From Micromonospora profundi (GTDB taxonomy: Bacteria > Actinomycetota > Actinomycetes > Mycobacteriales > Micromonosporaceae), in assembly GCF_011927785.1 (NCBI RefSeq), contig NZ_JAATJK010000001.1, forward strand, positions 1,798,001 to 1,862,000: 64,000 nt of DNA. Direction: 5' to 3'. The notes under the pieces were generated by a model. That model made no database searches. It was not told the origin of the DNA and worked only from the letters and a program-made list of their open reading frames with translations. Shown here one piece after another: positions 19,750 to 28,408 of the stretch. Positions within the stretch are counted from its first letter, which is position 1, and the number at the start of each line of letters is the position of its first letter. The position numbers and the translations under genes were made by a program.

Positions 19750-21411
19750 ATGAAGCGAATCAACACACCCCGCCGATGGGGGCGGGCAGCGGCGGCCGCG
19801 CTGCTGCTCGCCGCCGTCCTGGTCGGCATCCGCGTCCCGATGGCCCAGGCGCTGGAGAACGGCGTGGCCCGGACCCCACCGATGGGCTGGAACAGCTGGA
19901 ACTCGTTCGGCTGCAACATCAACGAGGCGCTGATCCGGCAGACGGCCGACGCCATCGTCAGCAGCGGGATGCGCGACCTCGGCTACGAGTACGTAGTGGT
20001 GGACGACTGCTGGTTCAACCCCAATCGCGACAGCTCCGGCAACATCCAGGGCGACCCGACGCGCTTCCCCAGCGGGATGAAGGCGCTCGGTGACTACCTG
20101 CATGCCCGTGGCCTGAAGTTCGGCCTCTACCAGGTGCCTGTCGACAAGACCTGCGCCCAGTACTTCGGCGCCTACCCGGGAGCGACGGGCAGCCGGGGCC
20201 ACGAGGTCCAGGACGCCCGGCAGTTCGCCGCCTGGGGCGTCGACTTCCTCAAGTACGACTGGTGCTCGCCGAACGGCAGCATCGACGAGCAGGTGGCCAC
20301 GTTCGCGAAGATGCGCGACGCGCTGGCCGCGACCGGCCGGCCGATCGTCTACAGCATCAACCCCAACAGCATCCACGCCAAGACCGGTCCGCTGCGCGAC
20401 TGGAGCGACGTGTCAAACATGTGGCGGACCACCGAGGACATCACCAACGCGTGGGACACCGGCCAGACCAACGGTTACCCGATGGGGATCCAGAACATCA
20501 TCAACGTGAACGTTCCCCTGGCCCGGTACGCCCGGCCCGGCGGGTTCACCGACCCGGACATGATGGAGGTCGGCCGGGGCGGCATGAACGACACCGAGAT
20601 GCGCAGCCACTTCGCGATGTGGGCGGTCATGGCGTCGCCGCTGATCGCCGGCAACGACGTCCGCTCCATGTCGTCGGCGACCCTGACCATCCTGACCAAC
20701 CGCAACCTGATCGCCATCAACCAGGACTCGCTCGCCCTGCAGGCCACGCAGGTCTCGTTCGACGGCACCCGTCGGGTGCTCGCCAAGCCGCTGGCAAACG
20801 GTGATGTGGCGGTCGCCCTCTTCAACCAGGGCGGCTCGACGACGACGATTTCCACGACGGCTGCCGCCATTGGCAAGTCCGGCAGCTCCTTCACGCTCGT
20901 GGACGCCTGGAGCAACTCGACAAGCAGCAGCACCGGCACCATCTCCGCGAGCGTCCCGGCCCACGGCACCGTTGTGTACCGGGTCAGTGGCGGTGGCACC
21001 ACAACTCCGCCGCCCACGACTCCGCCGCCGACGACGTCGAGCGCGTTCGCCAGCGCCGCCTCGGGTCGGTGCCTGGACGTCCCGAACAGCAACACCGCGA
21101 ACGGCACCCAGCCGGTGATCTGGGACTGCAACGGTGCGGCCAATCAACGCTGGACGGCGAACGGCCAGACCCTGCAGTCGCTCGGCAAGTGCCTGGACGC
21201 GCCGCTGAACGCCACGGCGGGCGCGAAGGTCCAGATCTGGGACTGCAACGGCGGCGCCAACCAGCGCTGGACCGTCAACGCCAACGGCACGATCAGCGGC
21301 GCTCAGTCGGGCCTGTGCCTCGACGTGAACAACAACGCAACCGCCAACGGCACCCCGGTGATCCTCTGGTCGTGCACGGGGGCGGCCAACCAGCGCTGGA
21401 CCCAGCGCTAG
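19750..21411 (+). CDS. Secreted alpha-galactosidase, GH27, with ricin-type CBM13
   Basis: A 553-residue exported glycosidase. Signal peptide 1-34 (cleavage near VPMAQA), then the GH27 barrel beginning ARTPPMGWNSWNSFGC. The nucleophile is D170 in FLKYDWCS and the acid/base D230 in MWRTTEDI; substrate-binding VVDDCWF is intact. A beta-sandwich follows (about 310-410), then a PPPTT linker near 415-432 and a ricin domain (433-553) with three QRW repeats. It releases terminal alpha-galactose (possibly beta-L-arabinopyranose, a known GH27 variant) from plant glycans. It has its own promoter region with LacI-type sites and a terminator. Confidence 0.92.
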   Translation: MKRINTPRRWGRAAAAALLLAAVLVGIRVPMAQALENGVARTPPMGWNSWNSFGCNINEALIRQTADAIVSSGMRDLGYEYVVVDDCWFNPNRDSSGNIQGDPTRFPSGMKALGDYLHARGLKFGLYQVPVDKTCAQYFGAYPGATGSRGHEVQDARQFAAWGVDFLKYDWCSPNGSIDEQVATFAKMRDALAATGRPIVYSINPNSIHAKTGPLRDWSDVSNMWRTTEDITNAWDTGQTNGYPMGIQNIINVNVPLARYARPGGFTDPDMMEVGRGGMNDTEMRSHFAMWAVMASPLIAGNDVRSMSSATLTILTNRNLIAINQDSLALQATQVSFDGTRRVLAKPLANGDVAVALFNQGGSTTTISTTAAAIGKSGSSFTLVDAWSNSTSSSTGTISASVPAHGTVVYRVSGGGTTTPPPTTPPPTTSSAFASAASGRCLDVPNSNTANGTQPVIWDCNGAANQRWTANGQTLQSLGKCLDAPLNATAGAKVQIWDCNGGANQRWTVNANGTISGAQSGLCLDVNNNATANGTPVILWSCTGAANQRWTQR

Positions 21412-21429
21412 ACGAGTGATCCGCCGATC

Positions 21430-21465
21430 CGAGCAGTGGCGCGGGCGTCCCCGCGCCACCGCTCG
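21430..21465. terminator. First hairpin after GH27 gene
   Basis: Bases 21430-21445 pair with 21450-21465 with one mismatch in 16 and a 4-base loop, 18 bp after the GH27 stop codon. It is a likely intrinsic terminator. Confidence 0.65.
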
Positions 21466-21500
21466 GGGGCCGCTGCGAAGGCGGCCGGGTACCTCCATGG

Positions 21501-21544
21501 GCGTGATTCCGCTCTGGCATCAGGACGCCAGAGCGGAATCACGC
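21501..21544. terminator. Perfect 18-bp hairpin between convergent genes
   Basis: Bases 21501-21518 are perfectly complementary to 21527-21544, loop ATCAGGAC. It lies between the GH27 gene (+) and the GH32/68-like gene (-) and follows a second hairpin at 21430, so the two together probably stop transcription from both sides. The stem includes GTGATTCCGCTCTGGC. Confidence 0.7.
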
Positions 21545-21620
21545 TCCGGTGCGGTGCGTGATCGGTCGCGCCGACCAGGAGCCGGCCTGCCGATCCGCCC
21601 GGCGACACAGGGCGCTGACG

Positions 21621-22574
21621 TCAGCCCGTCGCTGCCGCTCCCACCGGGTCCCCGATCAGTCCGGTCGACGCGCGGTAGCGCACCGGAACAGGGTCGGTGA
21701 TCTCACCGACGAACGTCCCGTCGACGTGGTCGAGGAACCCGATGAGCGACCACGTGCCAGCGGGTCCGGGCACCAGGCGGGGCGCGTACAGGTGTGGGTG
21801 CGCGAACGGCTGGGCGGACGCGACGTCCCACGGGCCGCTGACGCTCGCGCCGGGGACCACCCAGATCCGGTGGTCGTCGCTGCGGGCGCTGGAGGTGGCG
21901 TCGGTGGAGAAGAGCAGCAGGGGCTGCCCGTCCACGACCGCGACCTGGGGGACCTCCAGGTGGCCGAACCCGGCCGGAGCCGACAGTGGTGGCTGGACCG
22001 TCCAGGTGACCAGGTCGGGGGAGGTAGCGTGACCGACGACTCCCCGGGCGTCTGCCGCCCCGGTGTTGGCGCGTGCCGTGATGAGCATGTGCCAGCCCTC
22101 GCCGTCGGGATCGGGGAACACCCACGGGTCGCGCCACGCCTGCTCGTACCAGAGGTCCCGGTCGAGCAGTTCGTACCAGGTCGGATGGGCCTGCACGATC
22201 GGGTCGGTGCCGTGCCGGTGCCAGGTGGTCAGGTCGTCGGAGACGGCAAGGCCGATGCGCTGGACGAGGCCGTTCTCAGCACGACTCACGCCGGTGTAGT
22301 ACAGATACCACCGCCCGTCCGGGCCGCGGACCGTGCACCCGGTCCACGTCGCCAGGTCGTCCCACGCGGGGGCGTCGGCGGGCACCACGGCGTCGGCGAC
22401 GAGGCGCCAGGAGCGCAGGTCCGTCGAAACGGCGTGGCCGATCGTGGCGCGGTGGTGGCGGCGGTGCGGGTCGTGCAGGGCGCGGGACGCGCGCAGGAAG
22501 AACATGTGCCAGAGGCCGGTGTCGTCCTGCGCGTACCAGCTGTCCCACACCCAGTGGTCGGCTAGACGAAGCAT
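21621..22574 (-). CDS. Five-bladed beta-propeller glycosidase, GH32/GH68-like
   Basis: A 317-residue protein without signal peptide, so probably cytoplasmic. Blade 1 carries D11 in HWVWDSWY, the RDP motif is at 148-150 (QAWRDPWVFPD) and a candidate acid is E207 (GHLEVPQVA). Nucleophile Asp, RDP and Glu in that order are the hallmark of GH32/GH68 fructan-active enzymes; GH43 shares the fold but not RDP. It therefore may hydrolyse a fructoside or related oligosaccharide. A CTAAA-TTTAG operator lies 17 bp upstream of the ATG, matching the sites of the adjacent LacI repressor. The ribosome-binding site is weak. Confidence 0.75.
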   Translation of the reverse strand: MLRLADHWVWDSWYAQDDTGLWHMFFLRASRALHDPHRRHHRATIGHAVSTDLRSWRLVADAVVPADAPAWDDLATWTGCTVRGPDGRWYLYYTGVSRAENGLVQRIGLAVSDDLTTWHRHGTDPIVQAHPTWYELLDRDLWYEQAWRDPWVFPDPDGEGWHMLITARANTGAADARGVVGHATSPDLVTWTVQPPLSAPAGFGHLEVPQVAVVDGQPLLLFSTDATSSARSDDHRIWVVPGASVSGPWDVASAQPFAHPHLYAPRLVPGPAGTWSLIGFLDHVDGTFVGEITDPVPVRYRASTGLIGDPVGAAATG

Positions 22575-22590
22575 GGCCGGAAACCTAGCA

Positions 22591-22604
22591 CTAAACCGTT
22601 TTAG
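22591..22604. promoter_or_regulatory. LacI-type operator upstream of GH32/68-like gene
   Basis: CTAAACCGTTTTAG, a pseudo-palindrome with central CG, lies 17-30 bp upstream of the minus-strand start at 22574 and just beyond the 3' end of the repressor gene. It is one of three similar sites in the window (others at 23837 and 32721). Confidence 0.75.
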
Positions 22605-22645
22605 CTGGAACAGCCCGTAACCCGACGTGACGGCCGTGGCGGGAG

Positions 22646-23671
22646 CTACCCGGCGGGAGGCGCGAGCGACTTGCGGCGACGCAGGGGCATCGGGACCAGC
22701 GTCGGCTCGGCGGCCCCGCCGTCAAGCAGCAGCTCGACCGCGCGTCGCCCCATCTGCTCGTGGGGCAGTGCGGTGGTGGCGAGGCCGGGGCGCAGCCAGG
22801 CAGCGATCGGGTCGTCGTCGAACGAGATCACCGACATGTCGTCGGGAACGGTAAGCCCTGCCTCGCCGAGCGCCTGGTACGCGCCGAACGCCAGCCGGTC
22901 GTTCATGCAGATCACCGCGCTGGGTCGCTGCTGCCTGTTGAGGAGCCCGCGCATGGCGGCGTAGCCGTGCTCGGGCAGCCAGTCGGTGCAGAAGCACTCG
23001 GCCAGCAGCGTGACGCCAGCGTCGCCGAGCGCCTGGTGGATGCCGCGCAGACGCGCCCGGGCCGCGAGGGACACCTCGGGGTCGCCCTCCTTGAGCCGGT
23101 TGCGCCCGATGAGTGCGATCGCGTCGCGGTGCCCGTGCTCCAGCAGGGCGGTGGCCACGGCGTGGCCAGCCCGCTCGTCGTCGGGAAGCACGCTCGGCAG
23201 GGTGTCGGAGCTTGTGGCGTTGAGCAGCACCACCGGCCCGCCGAGGATGGCCTGCGGCACCGTGAGTCGTCGGGTCGCCATCGCTGCGTAGATCACCCCG
23301 TCGACCTGCCGGTCGAGCATGGCCTCGATGGCGTACTGCTCGAATGTGGCGTCGCCCTGCGTCTCGGTGATGAGCAGTACGTGGTCCCGCTCCCGGGCGG
23401 CGTCCAGGGCGCCGCGGATGAGGCCACCGGCGAAGCGGGTGGTGGCGACGATGTCGGAGACGAAGGCGATGGTGGCCGTCTTGCGGGTGCGCAGGCTGCG
23501 CGCGGCGAGGTTGGGCCGGTAGCCGAGTTCCTCGGCGGCGGCGAACACCCGCTGGTGTGCCTCGGCCGACAGCCGGGTGCCCTCCCGGCCGTTGAGCACC
23601 ATCGACGCGGCGGTCTTGGACAGCCCTGCTCGCCGCGCGACGTCGGCCAGGGTTGCTCTGTTGCGGCCCAT
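22646..23671 (-). CDS. LacI-family transcriptional repressor
   Basis: A 341-residue regulator: helix-turn-helix and hinge at residues 6-60 (TLADVARRAGLSKTAASMVLNG), then a periplasmic-binding-like effector domain (IAFVSDIVATTRFAGGLI, VICMNDRLAFGAYQALGEAG, SVISFDDDPIAAWLRPGLAT). Start ATG 23671 has GGAGGA. It presumably binds the CTAAA-TTTAG sites at 22591, 23837 and 32721 and releases them when its sugar appears, controlling the flanking GH32/68-like gene, the CUT1 operon and a distant secreted esterase. Site 23837 is 166 bp upstream of its own start, so autoregulation is possible. Confidence 0.92.
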   Translation of the reverse strand: MGRNRATLADVARRAGLSKTAASMVLNGREGTRLSAEAHQRVFAAAEELGYRPNLAARSLRTRKTATIAFVSDIVATTRFAGGLIRGALDAARERDHVLLITETQGDATFEQYAIEAMLDRQVDGVIYAAMATRRLTVPQAILGGPVVLLNATSSDTLPSVLPDDERAGHAVATALLEHGHRDAIALIGRNRLKEGDPEVSLAARARLRGIHQALGDAGVTLLAECFCTDWLPEHGYAAMRGLLNRQQRPSAVICMNDRLAFGAYQALGEAGLTVPDDMSVISFDDDPIAAWLRPGLATTALPHEQMGRRAVELLLDGGAAEPTLVPMPLRRRKSLAPPAG

Positions 23672-23804
23672 CAGTCCTCCGAATCAGGCGCGGCGCCACG
23701 GACACCGCTCCCGCCCATCATGATGCGTCGTCGTCCGAGGGCCAGCCCCGGTTCCGCCCGCAGTGGTGTGAACTCGACGTTTCCAGACCGTTGCAGGGTG
23801 GTCC

Positions 23805-23852
23805 TTGACAGCTTCTCGCCTCACGCGCATGCTCTGCTAAATCAGTTTAGCG
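23805..23852 (+). promoter_or_regulatory. Promoter and LacI operator of the CUT1/esterase operon
   Basis: TTGACA (23805-23810), 17 bp, then CATGCT (23828-23833) as a possible -10, followed at once by operator GCTAAATCAGTTTAGC (23836-23851). The 25 bp from 23828 to 23852 occur exactly, in reverse, at 32720-32744 upstream of the secreted esterase, with a similar -35 at matching distance. A repressor here would cover the transcription start. Confidence 0.8.
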
Positions 23853-24030
23853 ACCACCTTTTGCGTGCTCTGGTCGCCGCGCTGAGGGTCATTGGTGACG
23901 GTACGCGTGCTGCTGCGGTGCGACCGGTCGCGACGTGCGCGTCGTGTCGGTGCTCCGGCTGTGGCGGTCCCGGTGGAGCCGTCCCGCAGCCATGGTCGCG
24001 GGACGCGCGGAGGAATCAAGGAGTCATAAA

Positions 24031-25386
24031 ATGGCAGTATTGCTGACAAATTTGTCGCGACGTCGAGCGCTGCTCCTCGCGCCGCTGCTGGCCGTCGGGC
24101 TGGCCGCGACGGCCTGTAGCGCGCCGGGCACCGACCGGTCGTCGAACGCAGAGCCCGACGCCGCCGTCAAGACGGAACTGGGCGCCGACCCGATCACCCT
24201 GGAGATGTACGCGGAGACCGGCTTCCCGCTGGCCAAGGCACTCGCCGACGAGTTCTCCAAGCAGCACCCGAACGTCACGTTCAACATCCGCGAGGACCAG
24301 TTCACTGTGATCGTGGAGAACGCGCCGCGGGTGATGGCCTCGGACAACTCGCCCGACATCATCCGGCTGCCCACGATGGTCGACCTGGTGAAGGACAACC
24401 TGCTCAAGAACCTGGACCCCTACTTCACCGCGTACGGCTGGGACAAGTTCCCGGCATCGCAGCTGATGCAGTTGCGCGTCGGGGAGAACATCCGGGGCAA
24501 CGGGTCGCTGTACGGGATGGGGCTGGGTTACAGCGTCACCGGCGTGTTCTACAACAAGAAGCTGGCCCAGCAGGTCGGCATGACCCAACCGCCGGCCACC
24601 GTTGCCGAGTTCGAGGAGCTGCTGGCCAAGGCGAAGGCCGGCGGCGTTCAGCCGATCATGCAGTTCAACAAGAACACCGCGGGTATCAACTTCCCGCACC
24701 AGGCGCTGCAGAACCAGTTCGGCGACCCGACGCAGGTCGCTGACTGGATCTTCCAGAAGCCGGGGGCCACCTTCGACACCCCGGCCGCGCTGAAGGCCAC
24801 CCAGACCATCCAGAAGTGGGCCCAGGCCGGCTACTTCCCGAAGGACGCCAACGCCGTGGACTACGCGGCGATGGTGGGGGAGTTCCAGAAGGGCAACGGC
24901 CTGTTCATGTTCAACGGTGACTGGGAGTCGGCCAACCTGGACAAGGCGATGCCGGGCAACGTCGGCTTCTTCCTGTTCCCCGCCGAATCCGCAGGTGGCA
25001 AGCACGTGGCGATGTCCGCCCCGAACACCTTCGGCGTCTCCGCAAAGGCCAAGAACGCTGACGCCGCCGCGTACTTCCTGAACTGGGCCCACACCAACGC
25101 CAAGGCCCGCGAGATCGCGGTGACGGTCGGCGGTTCCAGCCCCGGCGGCCCGAGCGACCTGCCGGTGCCGGCCGCCGCCCCGAACACCGTCCTGGCCGAG
25201 ACGCTCAAGGCGTCCCAGCAGCTCGGTGCCGAGAACGGCGCTGTCGACTTCACCGCGAACGCGACGGGCGGCATCTTCGCCGCCGCGATCACCCCCGAGA
25301 TGCAGAAGCTGATCGCCGGCCAGCAGACGCCCGAGGGGTACGTGAAGGCGGTCCAGGCCGAGTACGAGAAGGAACTGTCCCGATGA
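24031..25386 (+). CDS. CUT1 sugar-binding lipoprotein
   Basis: A 451-residue extracytoplasmic binding protein. ATG 24031 follows AAGGAG; the upstream open frame is not used. The signal contains RRR and ends in a lipobox with C29 (LAATAC). The mature part has the CUT1 pattern: ITLEMYAETGFPLAKALADEFSKQHPNVTF, YGMGLGYSVTGVFYNKKLAQQVG, NGLFMFNGDWESANLDKA and a late helix block with MSAPNTFGVSAKAKNADAAAYFLNW. It heads an operon of binding protein, two permeases and an esterase, with a LacI operator upstream. No ATPase is included, implying a shared MsiK-type ATPase. Confidence 0.92.
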   Translation: MAVLLTNLSRRRALLLAPLLAVGLAATACSAPGTDRSSNAEPDAAVKTELGADPITLEMYAETGFPLAKALADEFSKQHPNVTFNIREDQFTVIVENAPRVMASDNSPDIIRLPTMVDLVKDNLLKNLDPYFTAYGWDKFPASQLMQLRVGENIRGNGSLYGMGLGYSVTGVFYNKKLAQQVGMTQPPATVAEFEELLAKAKAGGVQPIMQFNKNTAGINFPHQALQNQFGDPTQVADWIFQKPGATFDTPAALKATQTIQKWAQAGYFPKDANAVDYAAMVGEFQKGNGLFMFNGDWESANLDKAMPGNVGFFLFPAESAGGKHVAMSAPNTFGVSAKAKNADAAAYFLNWAHTNAKAREIAVTVGGSSPGGPSDLPVPAAAPNTVLAETLKASQQLGAENGAVDFTANATGGIFAAAITPEMQKLIAGQQTPEGYVKAVQAEYEKELSR

Positions 25387-26354
25387 CGTCTGCCCTCGGC
25401 AGCGCACCAACCGGGCGGGACGACACGGTGTCGTCGCCGGATCGTCCCGCCCACCCCTCGTCCACGCGGGCCCACCGACGTCGGTGGGCCCGCGCGGCCG
25501 GGACTGGCTGGTTGTACGTCCTGCCCGCCCTGGTGATGTACGCGATATTCGTCCTCCGCCCCCTCGCCCTGACCGTCCAGTACTCGCTGTACGAGTGGAA
25601 CGGGATCGGCGTGGCCCGCTGGGCGGGTCTGGACAACTACCTCACGGTGTTCACCGACAGCGACCTGCTGAAGATCATCGGTAACGCGATCATCCTGATC
25701 GTCTTCTTCAGTTTCATTCCGGTGGCGCTCGGGCTGCTGGTGGCGAGCGTGGTTCGCCGGATCACCACCGGAGCGTTCGGGACCGTGGTCCGGACGATCC
25801 TCTTCCTGCCACAGGTCATCCCACTCGTGGCGGCAGGCATCGCGTGGAGCTGGCTTCTGTCGTCGAACGGCCTGATCAACCAGGTGCTGCGCGCGGTCGG
25901 TCTGGGCGGCCTCGCCCGCGCCTGGCTCGGTGACTTCGACACGGCGCTGCCGGCCGTGGGCGTGATCGGCGCCTGGGTCCTGCTCGGTCTCTGCACCATC
26001 CTGCTTGTGACCGGCATGAGCAAGATCGATCCTGCGCTCTACGAGGCAGCCCGCCTCGACGGCGCCGGGCCGGTACGGGAGTTCCTCGCGGTGACCCTGC
26101 CCAGCCTGCGGCAGGAGATCGGCGTCTGCCTCACCGTGACGATCATCGCCGCGCTCGCCAGCTTCGACATCGTCTACATCTCCACAAGCGGTGGCCCCGG
26201 CCTGCAAACCACGGTTCCCGGTCTGGAGATCTACCGCCTCGCCTTCTCGCAGCGTCAGGTCGGGTTGGCCTCGGCGCTGGCGGTCGTGCTGATGGTGCTG
26301 GTGCTGGCCTTCGTGCTGCCGATCCAGCGACTGACCCGGGGGGAGAAGCCGTGA
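25383..26354 (+). CDS. CUT1 sugar ABC transporter permease, MalF type
   Basis: A 323-residue permease. A hydrophilic N-terminus of about 40 residues (Arg/Ser/His-rich) precedes six membrane spans from WLYVLPALVMYAIFVL. The EAA loop is YEAARLDGAGPVREFLAVTLPSL. The start ATG overlaps the binding-protein stop by 4 bp (ATGA) and the end overlaps the next GTG, so stoichiometric coupled translation is likely. Ordinary length. Confidence 0.91.
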   Translation: MTSALGSAPTGRDDTVSSPDRPAHPSSTRAHRRRWARAAGTGWLYVLPALVMYAIFVLRPLALTVQYSLYEWNGIGVARWAGLDNYLTVFTDSDLLKIIGNAIILIVFFSFIPVALGLLVASVVRRITTGAFGTVVRTILFLPQVIPLVAAGIAWSWLLSSNGLINQVLRAVGLGGLARAWLGDFDTALPAVGVIGAWVLLGLCTILLVTGMSKIDPALYEAARLDGAGPVREFLAVTLPSLRQEIGVCLTVTIIAALASFDIVYISTSGGPGLQTTVPGLEIYRLAFSQRQVGLASALAVVLMVLVLAFVLPIQRLTRGEKP

Positions 26355-27175
26355 ACCTGAGCCGACGTGAACAACTGACAGGCCGGCTGTTCCTGATCGC
26401 CCTTGTCCTGGTCACCCTGCTGCCGTTCGTGAGCATGCTGTCGGCGGCGTTGCAGCCGCGCGGCACCGTGCCCAGCGGCCTGGCATGGCCGTCGGACCCG
26501 CAGTGGGGCAACTTCGCCGACGCCTTCACCGCCGCCAACATGGGCGCTCTGCTGCGCTCCAGCCTGCTCATCGTGGCCGGTGTCGTGCCGGTGTCGGTGC
26601 TCATCGCCACCATGGCCGGGTTCGGGCTCGGCCAGCTGCGGGTGCCCGGCGGCCGGTTCGTCTTCGGGCTGTTCCTGCTCGGTCTGACACTGCCCTTCGA
26701 GGCCGTGGTCACCCCGCTCTACTACCAGATGCAGGACCTCGGTCTGCTCAACACCCGGTGGGCGATCATCCTGCCGCTGATCGGCCTGTACATGCCGTTC
26801 GCCGTGTTCTGGATGCGCGCGCACTTCACGAACGTGCCTGTCGAGTTGTCCGAGGCGGCGAAGGTGGACGGCGCCAGCACGTGGCAGCTGTTCTGGCGGG
26901 TCCAGGTGCCGCTCGCCCGGCCGGCAATCGCCTCGCTGACGATCCTGATGTTCCTCTGGACGTGGAACCAGTTCCTGCTCGCCATCGTCCTCGTCGACGA
27001 CGCCACGAAACGCACGATGGCCGGGGCTCTGGGTGCGTTCCAGGGCCAGTGGGGCACCGACCTGGTGCTGCTGTGCGCTGGCTCGCTGCTCATCCTCACC
27101 CCTACCCTCATCGTGTTCCTGATCTTCCAGCGACAGTTCATCAAGGCCCTGATCCAGGGCTCAGTGAAGGGATAG
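26351..27175 (+). CDS. CUT1 sugar ABC transporter permease, MalG type
   Basis: A 274-residue permease starting at GTG 26351 (GTGA overlap). It has six spans and the EAA loop ELSEAAKVDGASTWQLFWRVQVPLARPAI. It pairs with the preceding MalF-type protein. The following esterase gene begins 3 bp after its stop, with AAGGGA as ribosome-binding site inside this gene's end, placing the esterase in the same transcript. Confidence 0.91.
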   Translation: MNLSRREQLTGRLFLIALVLVTLLPFVSMLSAALQPRGTVPSGLAWPSDPQWGNFADAFTAANMGALLRSSLLIVAGVVPVSVLIATMAGFGLGQLRVPGGRFVFGLFLLGLTLPFEAVVTPLYYQMQDLGLLNTRWAIILPLIGLYMPFAVFWMRAHFTNVPVELSEAAKVDGASTWQLFWRVQVPLARPAIASLTILMFLWTWNQFLLAIVLVDDATKRTMAGALGAFQGQWGTDLVLLCAGSLLILTPTLIVFLIFQRQFIKALIQGSVKG

Positions 27176-27178
27176 GCA

Positions 27179-28333
27179 GTGGCCACGCAGCCGCAGATCC
27201 ACGGCGACGCCGACGACGGCTACGGGCGCGTCGCCGACGTCTTCCGCGACAACTTCGCCTCCCGGGGCGAGGTGGGCGCCGCGGTCACGCTCTACGTGCG
27301 GGGACGCAAGGTCGTCGACCTGTACGGCGGGCTGGCCGACACCCGCACCGGGCGGCAGTGGGAGGCGGACACACCCGTCGTCGTGTTCTCCTGCACCAAG
27401 GGGATCCTGGCGATCTGCGCCTACCTCCTGGCGCAGCAGGGGCGGCTGGACCTCGACGCGCCCGTGACGCGCTACTGGCCGGAGTTCGGCCAGCACGGCA
27501 AGGACCACGTTCCGGTGCGCTGGCTGCTCACCCACCAGGTCGGGCTGCCGGCCCTGGACCGTGCGCTGACCCTCGACGAGATCCTCGCGTGGGATCCGGT
27601 CATCAAGGCGATCGAGGCGCAGGCCCCGCTGTGGCAGCCCGGCACGGCACACAGCTACCACGCGATGACGTACGGCTGGCTCGTCGGCGAGGTGATCCAC
27701 CGCGTCACGGGGCAACTGCCCGGCGCGTTCTTCCGCGACGCCGTCGCCGAGCCGCTGGCGCTGCGTACCTGGCTGGGGCTTCCCGCGTCCGAACGCGACA
27801 CCGTCGCCCGGAACCTGGCCCCACCGCCGGAGGCCGATCCGTTCGTCGACCCCGTGGCCGAGCGCGGCATCACAATGGGCGGTGCCTTCGCCTTTCCCGC
27901 CGACGCCGACGGCCTGGTCAGCTTCAACGACCCCGCCATCCAGGCCGCCGGAATTCCGGGGGCGGGCGCGGTGAGCACCGCCGAGGGCCTCGCTCGCCTC
28001 TACGCGGCCTGCGTGTCCGACATCAGGGGCGGGCCGCTGCTGAGTGCCGCGTCCGTGGACGACGCGGTCGTCGTCCGCTCTCGCGGCCAGCAGCGGCACG
28101 GCCCACCGGACACCGGTCAGCGGTGGGGGACCGGCTTCCTGCTGGACTCGCCGCCGGCCCGGCCGCTGCTCGGCGCGAGCAGCTTCGGTCACGACGGCGC
28201 CGGTGGGAACCTCGCCTTCGGCGACGCGCGGCACGCTGTGGGTTTTGGCTACGTGGTCAACCAGATGTACGGGGCGGGCGACGAGCGCGCCAACCGGCTG
28301 ACCGCCGCCGTCCGCTCCTGCCTTCCGGCCTGA
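27179..28333 (+). CDS. Serine hydrolase of the beta-lactamase class C / family VIII esterase type
   Basis: A 384-residue cytoplasmic protein with no signal peptide. The nucleophile motif SxxK is SCTKG near residue 72, and the second motif is the Tyr in SYHAMTYGWLVGEV, the form seen in family VIII carboxylesterases (EstB-like) rather than the YxN of beta-lactamases. FGHDGAGGNLAFGD occupies the third-motif region. As last gene of a sugar-import operon it probably removes acyl groups from the imported oligosaccharide. GTG start at 27179. A role in peptide or beta-lactam hydrolysis is less likely from context. Confidence 0.85.
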   Translation: MATQPQIHGDADDGYGRVADVFRDNFASRGEVGAAVTLYVRGRKVVDLYGGLADTRTGRQWEADTPVVVFSCTKGILAICAYLLAQQGRLDLDAPVTRYWPEFGQHGKDHVPVRWLLTHQVGLPALDRALTLDEILAWDPVIKAIEAQAPLWQPGTAHSYHAMTYGWLVGEVIHRVTGQLPGAFFRDAVAEPLALRTWLGLPASERDTVARNLAPPPEADPFVDPVAERGITMGGAFAFPADADGLVSFNDPAIQAAGIPGAGAVSTAEGLARLYAACVSDIRGGPLLSAASVDDAVVVRSRGQQRHGPPDTGQRWGTGFLLDSPPARPLLGASSFGHDGAGGNLAFGDARHAVGFGYVVNQMYGAGDERANRLTAAVRSCLPA

Positions 28334-28356
28334 CCCGATCCGCGCGTCGACACGAC

Positions 28357-28394
28357 GCCACCGGCCCCGCCCTGGGGTGGGCGGGGCCGGTGGC
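28357..28394. terminator. Bidirectional terminator, 16-bp perfect stem
   Basis: Bases 28357-28372 pair perfectly with 28379-28394 around the loop TGGGGT. It sits between the convergent esterase operon and the SGNH gene. Confidence 0.8.
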
Positions 28395-28408
28395 GGACGT
28401 GCGTGCGG

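Noticed and set aside
27179..28333. Serine hydrolase as a true beta-lactamase resistance gene
   Set aside because: The second motif is Tyr-His-Ala rather than YxN, there is no signal peptide, and it is embedded in a sugar-import operon.
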